Source of the DNA: Nigrospora sphaerica
Taxonomy: Eukaryota > Ascomycota > Sordariomycetes > Amphisphaeriales > Apiosporaceae
Assembly: GCA_018287875.1 (NCBI GenBank)
Contig: JAGVVL010000017.1
Location: 2,356,001 to 2,420,000, forward strand
Reading direction: 5' to 3'
DNA: 64,000 bases
Shown here piece by piece: positions 9,649-18,965 of the stretch (position 1 is the first letter of the stretch; every line of letters begins with the position of its first letter). Both the position numbers and the translations under genes were made by a program. The notes beneath the pieces were generated by a model. The model saw nothing but the letters and a program-made list of their open reading frames with translations. It did not search any database and had not been told where the DNA came from.

Positions 9649-12600
9649 ATGTCGGATCGTGGCCAGCAACGAGGTGGTCGCGGTGGTCGTGGCGGCCGTG
9701 GTGGCCGTGGCGGCGAAGGTGGGAGCTACGGAGGCTTTGCCGGTTTCGATTCCCAACGTCAACCCCGAGGCGGCGGCGGCGGCGGAGGCGATCGCGGTGG
9801 TGGTGGCTACCGAGGCGATCACGGTGGCGGCGGCTATCGAGGTGATCGCGGTGGCGGCGGCTACCGAGGTGATCGCGGTGGCGGCGGCTACCGAGGCGAT
9901 CGCGGTGGCGGTGGCTACCGAGGTGATCGCGGTGGCGGCGGCTACCGAGGCGATCGCGGTGGCGGTGGCTACCGAGGCGATCGTGGAGGCCATGGAGATT
10001 TCAGGGCCAGCGGAGGTCGCGGAGGCCGCGGAGGAGGCCGTGGAGGAGGCCGCCCAAATCTCGACAGTGAACCTCTTACATTCAGGTAATGAAACGGCCC
10101 CGTACCTGGTCTTGGGGTGTCTGCTAACCAGGTTTCCAGTGGCAACGGGCAGGGCGCCCTTCTCCCTGACGCGACCATCTCGAAGCTCGAAGATAACGTG
10201 GTAAAGGGTCTCAACTTCGGGTCAGTGACTGACAAGATGGCCGTCATGAAACTGGACGAGAAGGCATTCCCCACAAGACCTGCATATGGCACACGTGGTG
10301 CAGAGGTCGTGCTGTGGACCAACTATTTTTCTGTGCACATCACGACGAAAAGCCTCTGCAAGTATTCTCTCACGATCACGCGCCTGGCTGCAGGAGATGC
10401 CGCAGCCAAGCTCCCGGAGATCAAGGGCCGAAAGCTTGCACGTCTTGTTGAACTTGCATTGAAGAAGCTGGAGAACGGCGGTAGCGTCAAGGCTGTTACT
10501 GAATTCAAGAGCCAGGTCGTGTCTCTTGAGCCTCTGTCCTTCCCTGACGACGACCCATTCGTCGACGTTGTCTACACAGACGAGGGCCGCGAGACCCCTT
10601 TCCGGGTCCATTTCAACGGCCCCGAGCACATCGACGTCGGTGAACTCGTCACCTATCTCAGCTCTATGAAGACGGCCGAAGAGACATTCCCCGTATTCGA
10701 GAAGGTTATCAACGCTGTTGGCGTTGTGGTGGGGCACACCCCTCGTTCACACCCCCAAATTTCCTCCTTGGGCAGTAGTCGACACTTCCCGTTGGACAAG
10801 GCGACCGAAATGCACTGCCTGGGAGACAGTGACCTGAACACTGTTATCAGGGGCTATTTCGCCAGCGTACGACCGGCCACGGGTCGTCTTCTTCTAAATG
10901 CCAACGTGTCGCATGGCGTTTTTCGGTTCTCTGGTGAAGTGACGGACTTCATCACGAATGGCAAGTACAATGTGAACAACCACTCCCACCTGCAGATCCT
11001 GCACAGGGCCCTCGGTCGGCTTCGCGCCGAGGTCAAGTTCTTCATCGATCGGCCGAAGGCCCAGGGCAAGGCCAATACACCTCAATTTAGGATAGCCCAA
11101 AAGACCATTTGTGGCCTGGCGAGCGCTAAAGACGGCGCGAAGGGCTCCAAGAACAAGAGGCCGGAGCTGAAGCGCCAGCTCGGTGCCACACCGGCGGAGA
11201 TTGAGTTCACCCTTGACGGAGATAAGCCCGTTCCTGCTGGATTCCAAGTGGGGAAGAAATACACCGTGGCCAACTACTTCAAGCTGAGATATGGCTACGA
11301 GGTACGGCCTCACCTCCCAGCCATCAACACGGGGACCCAAGCCGCCCCTGTATATATGCCCGCCGAGCTTGTCAAAGTGGTGCCGGGTCAGGCTTTGCGC
11401 CGAAAGACCACACCAAAGGAGACGGAAGAGATGATTAAGTTCGCGTGCCGTTCTCCTTTTGCGAATGCCACTTCGATCATCGACATGGGTCGCAAGATTC
11501 TAGGCTTGGATGACAATAAAACACTCGAGCATTTCGGCATCACTGTCAATCCCAAGATGCTCACTGTCCGTGGGCGGGAATTGGTCGCCCCCGAGATTAT
11601 GTACAACGGTGTGGACAACAAGCCCTTCAATGTCAAGGCACGAGACGGCGCCTGGAACATGCGGGGCGTCAAGGTCTACAAGTCCGGCTATGAGATCGCG
11701 AACTGGACGTGGGTCAATATCAACCCTTCAGATCCCAACGATGACAGTTACTCCAGGGCTGCCGTGAAGGAATTTGTCGCCTTTCTGGGAAGCATGGGGA
11801 TCAAGATCAAAGCCTATGACGACCTGAGTACAAATGCCAAGAGAGGTGTCGCAGCTCACATCAGGCCTGGCGAATCTCCCTATGATGCCATTGCGAAGGC
11901 CATGGAGCCCATCCCCGACCAAATGCAGTTTGTTTTCGTCCTCCTCCCAGGCAAGGAGACGGATGTTTACAACGCGGTGAAGCGGGTAGCAGACCAGGAC
12001 AGAGGATTCCACAGCGTGTGTGTTGTTCGCAAGAATCTGGAGAAGCAACAGCCACAGTACTTTGCCAACGTGGGCTTGAAGGTCAATCTGAAAGCCGGCG
12101 GCACGAACCACAAGCTGAAAGACTCGGTGCCACTTGTGAAAGAGGGCAAGACCATGGTAGTCGGTTACGACGTCACCCATCCCACGAACGTGTCAGGGGA
12201 CAGCGACAAGATGCCGAGTTTAGTTGGCATGGTGTCGAGCATCGACACTCACCTGGGGCAGTGGCTGCCTGCGTCGTGGTCGCAAGAGTCGAAGAAAGAG
12301 ATGCTGGGGGAAGAACTGAAAAAGCAGTTTGCGGAGCGGCTTCGCCTCTGGCAGAAGAACAACAAGGCGCTCCCTGAGAACCTTGTCATCTACCGCGACG
12401 GCGTCTCTGAGGGCCAATTCGTGCAAGTTCTGACGAAGGAGTTGCCCCATATGCGCGCGGCTTGCACTGAGCTGTACCCGGGGGGTAAACAGCCCAACTT
12501 TTCCATTGTTGTATCGGTGAAGCGACACCAGACGCGCTTCTATCCGACGGACGAGAAGCACATGACGGCGTCGCGCAACGTCCGGAGTGGCACCGTGGTG

Positions 12601-13057
12601 GACCGCGGCGTTACGCTGGCCAGGACGTGGGATTTCTTTCTCACGGCGCACCAAGCGCTTCAAGGAACGGCCAGGCCGGCCCACTACACGGTTTTGCTTG
12701 ACGAGGTGTTTAGGGCCAAGTTCAAGGCCGAGGCTGCCAACGAGCTACAGAAGCTGACGCACGAAATGTGTTACGTAAGTTGCCAACGGACCCTCTCGAT
12801 ATCCTTCTGGGCCTAGGTCACGAGAATTAACGGGCATATAGTTGTTCGGCCGCGCCACCAAGGCGGTTAGTATCTGCCCGCCAGCGTACTATGCCGATAT
12901 TCTTTGCACGCGTATGCGTGTGTACATGTCAGACGTCTTCGACCAGCACGACAGCCAGTCTGTATCGACGGCCGGCGGCCAGTCTCAACTGGCGGGTTCT
13001 CAAAACCAGAAGGGGGAAGTCCATGACAGGCTCAAGAACACCATGTATTATATCTAA
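9649..13057 (+). CDS. qde-2: Argonaute protein (QDE-2 type)
   Basis: Core protein of RNA silencing: it binds small RNAs and cleaves complementary RNA. Proposed exons are 9649-10085, 10140-12774 and 12842-13057, giving 1095 residues. Intron 1 is 54 bp; intron 2 has donor GTAAGT and acceptor ATAG. The N terminus is an RGG/GGYR-rich segment (residues 4-142). It is followed by N and linker domains, a PAZ region (about 440-570) and a PIWI domain (about 770-1085). The catalytic residues are visible: D823 in GYDVTHPT, E862 in [10 protein letters not shown]899 in [10 protein letters not shown] and D1043 in PPAYYADIL, a DEDD tetrad where many animal proteins have DEDH. All are intact, so slicer activity is expected. 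The C terminus LKNTMYYI fits the family, whose members end in a hydrophobic pair. The first ATG in frame was chosen as start. Confidence 0.95.
9784..9985 (+). repeat. 27-bp coding tandem repeat in Argonaute exon 1
   Basis: Seven full 27-bp units (9784-9972) plus a partial eighth, each encoding the nonapeptide GDRGGGGYR or a close variant (one unit has GDH). Units 9865-9918 and 9919-9972 form an exact 54-bp duplication, showing recent expansion by pairs. Because the repeat is in frame, length change adds or removes RG/GGYR motifs without breaking the gene. Confidence 0.9.
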
Positions 13058-13183
13058 GTACATGGGACTCGATGCTGTGGTTCTTTGCGAATCGGGGCAT
13101 CATTAGTTGACTGTTCGCGGCGTGTCGGGGGCTACTGTCTCTCGATGAAGGCTCAGCACCGATGGCCGTTTGTTACTCAGCGT

Positions 13184-13269
13184 TTGTTTTCTATCTGAAG
13201 CGAATGCTTTTATCGTTGGACATTCGCTTTGGTATTTCTTGTTTTCAATTTGAAGCGAATGCTTTTATC
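13184..13269. repeat. 31-bp direct repeat with inverted core between copies
   Basis: A 31-bp sequence containing TGAAGCGAATGCTTTTATC occurs at 13184-13214 and 13239-13269 with two mismatches. The spacer carries CATTCGCTT (13221-13229), the reverse complement of the repeat core AAGCGAATG, so either copy could pair with it to form a hairpin. It lies about 130 bp after the Argonaute stop codon. Confidence 0.75.
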
Positions 13270-14196
13270 ATCGGGTATCGGATAGTCACGGTAGTCAATA
13301 GTGCTCGTGCGGGTTTAAAGATGGATGGATGCATAGCTTTGTGTCAAATCCAGGGTGACCAGTGCGAAGAGCCTACCGCGTTCTTGTTCTGTAACCATGA
13401 ATATGGCGTTCCGGTGTATTGACGTCGCGGCCTGCGAGTACCCGATGGGCCCTTATACTCGCTATGCTGCCTCGCCAGGCTCCTCCCCGGGCGGCGCTGG
13501 ACAAGCACTATCGTCACGTCGGCGCTGGGATTTATTCCCCGGGCCTAGTCTCACTCTCTCGGAGCTCTCCCGTCGCCCCTACTCGGAGCATCGCCGTGGT
13601 GAGAGAATACCGACTCCGCCAGTGCTTCCAGCGGACCATACCCCCTTCCCCTTCCGTGTTGCCCTGCTCGCGCCTCGTCAGTGGCGCTGTCCCGATCCCG
13701 GCTCGTCGGCATGCTGCTCACGACGCATTGCGGTCGTGGGGGAGATTGAGGGGATATCTCAACAAGCCCGCACAGTCTGGCATTTACCTACGGTTCTGGG
13801 TGGACCAGGCGCGCGCCCAGCTGACCAGAACAGAAGGAGACTACGACGAGTCGTCTACCGTCCCTTGGCGAACATATGGATGTACAAGTCTAAGCCCATG
13901 CTCGGGGAGCAAAGGCATCACGACCTTGAATGCAAACTGCCCCAGCCGGCATATTCAGAGTGATATGGCAAGATCTCATCATTTACGCATGCGTGGGACC
14001 GAGAATGGTAATTGGGTTACTGGAGAGTACGACGGTTAGGAGAACTGTAAGCGTTGGTTCGGTTTATACAAATGGTCATCTGGCGCCGCCGTGTACCTCT
14101 TCCGTTTCATGCGGCTCCAAACCATCCCAACATGGGATAGCAACGGCTGGATTTGTTGAGACCGACACATGCTATAAAGGTAGGCGCAAGGGAGAC

Positions 14197-14200
<4 letters not shown>

Positions 14201-14230
<30 letters not shown>
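14201..14230. repeat. (AG)15 microsatellite
   Basis: Fifteen uninterrupted AG dinucleotides. It is expected to vary in length between isolates. Confidence 0.95.
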
Positions 14231-14235
<5 letters not shown>

Positions 14236-14608
14236 AGACGCACGGGGATGGAGCTGGGGCTTCCGTGGGTCGATGCCGATTGGCATGGGGACGGACGGAC
14301 AGAAAGCTCCTGTGGGGTACCGCGAGCTCCTACCGTTTTGACGTAGAGCTCACCCCATGCACTGACGTCACCACCTCGTGCCATCACGACCCGTCATTGT
14401 GACCACCAAAACCCACCATGAGATCTCTCTGCACCGCGACCTCTTCTCTCTAGACTACCCATCGTTGAAACCGCCCAATTGCCCTCATCGTGAGACATTG
14501 GATTCAAATCTTTCGTCTCGCCTCACCCGCAGCCACTCACACGGAGACACACACGCGCCTTGAAAGCAACCTACCCACCCACCCAGCACCTACCTACAAC
14601 CCAGAACC

Positions 14609-15052
14609 ATGGCCTCCCTGACGGCATTCCGCGCGGCCCTCCGGACGCCCTCGTCGGCCGCCGTCTCCAGCCGCGCGCGCGCCGCCGCCGCCGTCGCGGG
14701 CGGGCGGGCGCTGCACACGGGGGCGGCGCTGGGGCGGCCGTACAAGGACGACATGGACCGCGAGTCGCTTAAGCCCAAGGCGCACGAGTACACGGGTTCG
14801 GGGACGGACGAGCAGGTGGCGCAAAACTCCGACGCCGCCTTCAGCCCGGACAAGACGGCGCCCGAGGAGGAGCGGCGCACCGCCGGCGCCGGCGCCGCGG
14901 GCGGCAACCCCCTCGACGTCAGCCCCGCCGACCACGGCCTTGCCAAGGGCGCCCAGGGCAAGATGGAGGACAAGCCCCAGCAGGGTTCCAAGGACCGCCG
15001 CAGCGGCGGCGGCTCCGCCCCCAAGGCCGGCGGAGGCGGCAAGGGGAACTAG
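14609..15052 (+). CDS. Small conserved fungal protein, probably mitochondrial
   Basis: Intronless, 147 residues. The N terminus is Ala/Arg/Ser-rich, without acidic residues, up to GGRALHTGAAL; this is a good presequence with a likely cleavage near residue 35. The mature part contains YKDDMDRESLKPKAHEYTGS and then GTDEQVAQNSDAAF, a block I recognise from many unnamed ascomycete proteins, followed by a Gly/Lys-rich, low-complexity tail. No enzymatic motif is present. The role is unknown; mitochondrial location is inferred from the presequence only. It converges with the RING gene on the other strand. Confidence 0.75.
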   Translation: MASLTAFRAALRTPSSAAVSSRARAAAAVAGGRALHTGAALGRPYKDDMDRESLKPKAHEYTGSGTDEQVAQNSDAAFSPDKTAPEEERRTAGAGAAGGNPLDVSPADHGLAKGAQGKMEDKPQQGSKDRRSGGGSAPKAGGGGKGN

Positions 15053-15505
15053 AAAGTGAAATCTTAGGGAAAGGGGCAAGGGACGGCGGAAAGGGGAAAT
15101 AGGCCGGATGGGAAAGCCCTCTGCCCCTATGATGACGAGCGCCAGAGCCACTCCGGCTGGGCGCGAAGGGACGCTGCGGGCTTCCCGGGCCGTTTGTTTT
15201 ATTCCTAGGTTGCATTGCATATCATGTGCGGAGTTTCGGCTTGGGGTCACGCATACACGGCTCACGCTATTCCAAGGAGTAGTAATCGCAAGCTGGTTGC
15301 ACTGGAGAGAAGAAAGCTAATCATCAATCATCCTCCTCACCACCACCATCATGCTCTCCCCGCACAGTGATGTCGTTTTTGGGTATTGCCAAATTGCGTT
15401 TTGTTCTTTCGTCGCGCTCCCAGTTGACCCAAGTCGCGGCGGCTGGGGTCGGGGCTTGGAGACGATCGAGACAAGCCGGGCACGGGCAGCGGCGTCGCTC
15501 CCGGG
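15053..15505. other. Convergent intergenic region
   Basis: Shared 3' flank of the small mitochondrial-type gene (+) and the RING gene (-). No further feature is visible. Confidence 0.5.
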
Positions 15506-16161
15506 CTAACCGTACATGCCGTCGGGGTCCTCGTCATCCTCGTCGTCGTCGGCGGGGGCGGGCTCGGGGGCCTTCTTGGCGGTGAGGTCCTGGCGGCAGA
15601 GGGGGCAGTTGCCCTTGCTGAGGAGCCAGGGGCCGACGCACTCGAGGTCGAAGCGGTGGGCGCCGGCACAGGGCAGCTCGACGACGAGGGGGTAGGGGTC
15701 GTCGAGGTGGGGCTCGGCGCAGATGGGGCAGGTGTCGTCGGGGCGCAGGCGGCGCTTGTCGACGCGGTCGAGGGCGTCGAGGTATTCCTGGCGCACGCCG
15801 GGGACCCGCGCGGGCGGCGCGTCGACGCTCGCCTGCAGGTCGGCGTGCAGCCGCTCGAGCAGCGCCCGGTTGGCCTCGCTCGGCGCCGACGCCGCCAGCG
15901 TCGCCACCTGGTCCTGCACCAGCCGGTACAGCGCCGCCACGTCCACGGGCGTCGGCTCCGCCGCCGCCGGCACCCCCTCGGGCCGGATCTGGTGCAGGTG
16001 CGACGTGAAGGACGACATGTCGGGCCGCCGCGTGTACGGCCGCTCCGCCTCGCGCTGGTAGTCCACTGTGCTCCGCCACCCCGCGTCCCCGTGTCAGTGT
16101 TGGGGCCTCGCCCGTGCTAAGAGTTGGAGGCGGGCGCACCTTCGTAGGGGTTCGACGACAT
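15506..16161 (-). CDS. RING-type zinc finger protein (putative E3 ubiquitin ligase)
   Basis: Two exons, 16161-16140 and 16065-15506, giving 193 residues. The first exon encodes only MSSNPYE plus one base. The intron is 74 bp with donor GTGCGC and acceptor CACAG. The RING is C-terminal: C120-PI-C123, C140-AGA-H144, then RFD-LE-C150, and C161-PL-C164. The position usually held by the second His/Cys of the second zinc site is an Asp (D147), a variant often seen in fungal RINGs of the type HRFDLEC. A short acidic tail DDDEDDEDPDG follows. No membrane segment is present, so a soluble E3 ligase is likely; the substrate is unknown. An ATG-like codon spans the splice site, but the true start is upstream in the short exon. 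Confidence 0.8.
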
Positions 16162-17516
16162 GGTGGGCGATGCGTGTGTGCCCCCAGAGGCGGTAAGGTG
16201 AGAGTGGGTTTCGCGATGCAACGGCAGGAAGAGGAAAGCAACCCTCCCCTTTCCGTGTTGGTTGTGCGGGTAGGGCAGGAGGCAGCAGAAGTAGACGTGT
16301 TGTGTTTCGCGGGACAGGTTGCTAGGGGCTGACGACAGGCGGTCCCGAAGCTCCCCCCTCCAGCTCTAGCCTGCACTAGGGTACTTACGCATGCTGAGTT
16401 GCCTGCCCCGCAGTCCACGGCTGGTGCCCCGCGCATTCGTGCTTTCCCATGGCATCTGATCCGCCAGCGGCGCCACGAACTCGGTTCACACCCGACAGCC
16501 TATACTTGTCCCAACGGTCGCAAGATGAATACGAGCAACCTTTCTGCTGTTTGCTTTGGATGAAGACGTCGAAAAACCCATATGCCAGCCGGATCATAAC
16601 GTAGCAGAGCATTGCGCCCTCCGAATGGCAGTTGATCCGGCCCCACCTTTGTGTGTCGGGTACAGTAGGTTACTACCACTAGGGAAAAAGGATGTAGTGA
16701 GAGCAACCGCACCAAGATATGGACAGAGTCACCCCCTCCTGGGTACCAGGGCACGATGATAACTAATCCATCTGCCCTTATTCATACGTATTTGGCCAAG
16801 GTGGGCTGTGAATTTAGATAGAGGGACCAGATGTAGGAATTTCTATACTGCGGTGGAAAATGGCTTGGCCACGCGATGGCCCATCGTATATCATTGTAGG
16901 ACGGAGGGTTGTTGCACTTGTGCAGCATAAACCCAATGTGTCCCACGTTGGAGTTCAATGTCACAGGTAGAGACGCTCATGACAAGGCTACCAGTATGTC
17001 TCGGGCGGCGGCTTGGGCCTTAACTTAGTAAGCACTCTAAAATGAAGAGGTACCTACCTTCTTGACCCAAGGTCGACCCAGAGGCGCGGGACGAGCGAAC
17101 GAGAGGATGAATCATCAGCCGCCAGCCCCTCCTTCCCTACTGTCGCACTGATCCCTTTTTCGGGAAGGATAGCGTGATGGAGAGGGGCCTGGAGGGAGGG
17201 GCGTTATCGGGGACCAGCCCCTCCCTCAAAACACCCCCACCAAAATATCCCAGGCCCATCCATGACACCACCGCCTCGCTGACGGCGGGCGTTACTTCCC
17301 CCCCCCGATACATTGTCCTCATTCGCGCGGCCCTCCATCTTTTGTCGACTTCTGTTGCGTCGCAATCCCCTCCGTCTTTGTATTTTTGCGCATTTCCACC
17401 TTCATTGTCCCACCCGCGCGCCGAGCCGACCGTCAGGGAACCACGAGAAGAAATAAGCAAAGAGCGCAACGCAGTCGTAGCCAGCCGCATCGCGAACCCG
17501 CCCGCCACCCTTAACC
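16162..17516. other. 1.35-kb divergent promoter region
   Basis: Lies between the RING gene (-) and riboflavin kinase (+). No gene-like frame with motifs was found. The last 250 bp before 17517 are CT-rich with runs such as CCCCCCC near 17302 and read as promoter and leader. Confidence 0.5.
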
Positions 17517-18308
17517 ATGTCGGAGCCGACCGCCCAGACGGAGACGAAGGAGGAGCGCCCGCGCGTCCTGTACTCGGACGACGGGCCCGAGCCGCCGTAC
17601 CCGCTGCGCATGGAGGGCGTCGTGATTTCCGGCTTCGGCCGCGGATCGAAAGAGGTATGACCCGACCCTGGGGGCGCCGGGGGCGCACCGAATACGGGGG
17701 GAGGAAACGGGGGAGAGCCTTTCTTGACTAACGAGCGGGCCGGGCCGCGCGCGAAACCACAGCTCGGGATCCCGACGGCCAACCTGCCGGTGGACGAGGC
17801 GGCGACGCCGTGGATCGCGACGGCGACGTCGGGCGTGTACTTTGGGTACGCGGCGCTGGCGCTGCCGGCGGCGCACCCGGACCACGTGCTGGCGGCGGCG
17901 GGGGCGACGGCCGTCTCGGCCTTCGCCGCTGACAACGGCGCCAACTTCCTCGTCTACCCCATGGTCATGTCCATTGGTTACAACCCCTTCTACAAGAACA
18001 CGGTGCGCTCGGCCGAGGTGCACGTCCTGCACCGCTTCGCCGCCGACTTCTACGGCGCCCCCCTGCGCCTCCTCGTCTGCGGCTTTGTCCGCGAGGAGCG
18101 CGACTACGCCGGCGTCGACGCCCTCGTCGCCGACATCCGCATCGACTGCGACGTCGCCCGTAGCTCCCTTGACCGCCCCGCCTGGCGCCCCCGCGAGGGC
18201 GTCCTCATCGACTCCCCCGGCGTCGCCGCCGCCCCCACCACCGTCACCGGCACCCTTGACGGCAGCTGGCTGGTGCGCCCGCGCGAGCCCCATACCGCCA
18301 CCGCCTGA
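17517..18308 (+). CDS. FMN1: Riboflavin kinase
   Basis: Makes FMN from riboflavin and ATP, the first step from riboflavin to flavin cofactors. Exons are 17517-17654 and 17763-18308; the 108-bp intron has donor GTATGA and acceptor CACAG. The product is 227 residues. Family signatures are in order: [16 protein letters not shown] (about 40-55, nucleotide-binding PTAN motif), [29 protein letters not shown] with the catalytic Glu at 131, and DFYGAPLRL. The splice joins GSKE to LGIPTANLP exactly as the family requires. Length is normal for fungal Fmn1, with a short acidic N-terminal extension. No signal or transit peptide is evident. Confidence 0.95.
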
Positions 18309-18965
18309 GACCGTCCCCTCGTGGCGTCGACTCCGGAGAGGACCAGTACGGACGGGGTCAGGGCCGACGGCTCGGCTGGTCCCATTTACACGGCGCGCTA
18401 GGTATGCCCGGGCGACAGCTGCGACGCCGCTTTTCTGAGACCCGGTTGGGTGGGTGTGTGGCGGCGGCACCGAGCAGGGCATACCTGCCAATCCCGACAT
18501 ACGGACAAACATACGTAGAAGCCCTTTGGGTGCCTTGGGCCTACCTAGGCCAGTCTAGAGGGCGGCCAGTGGATAAACAACGTGAGAATACCATTCCGAA
18601 CCATGAGCAGACGTTGATCGCAATCCCTAACGGGACCCCGTGTAATAAAAGTATTCAGAGCGTAACCGGGTATAAGCCATGCGCAATGCCCTCCGAGAAG
18701 AAGAGAGTCAAAAGGTGAAAGTGAGGAAAAGCGATGCCGCAAAGACGATACGTCGTTGCCATAATGACCAGCTCCCCGCGCTGGGGGGGAGAAGAGCTCT
18801 AAGCCGCGAGCCCCATTCCAAAACGCCGCCGCCCATGCATATGGTCTAAGGTCCCCGCCTTTTTTTTCCTGTGCCCGTCCGCCCTCCCGAGTGTTCATGG
18901 ACAAGCTGTTTGCTGGTGACAACGGCTTCAAGCCGACGGCCCGACTCGCCATGCCGACCTGAATG
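18309..18965. other. Convergent intergenic region
   Basis: Shared 3' flank of riboflavin kinase (+) and AcuK (-). A T9 run lies near 18860. No gene is seen. Confidence 0.5.

Larger units (their letters stand above)
13058..14608. other. 1.55-kb intergenic region with two repeat features
   Basis: Downstream of Argonaute there is a 31-bp imperfect direct repeat (13184-13269) and an (AG)15 microsatellite (14201-14230). From about 14380 to 14608 the sequence is CT-rich with ACCCACC motifs and reads as the leader of the next gene. Long open frames at 13355-13963 and 13419-14039 lack family motifs and overlap each other, so I do not call them genes. Confidence 0.5.

Noticed and set aside
9784..9985. 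CRISPR-like or non-coding tandem array
   Set aside because: Units are contiguous without spacers and in frame within Argonaute exon 1; the organism is a eukaryote.
13355..14039. Two overlapping frames of about 200 codons
   Set aside because: Different frames of the same DNA, no motifs, no splice logic, and rare-residue composition unlike real proteins here.
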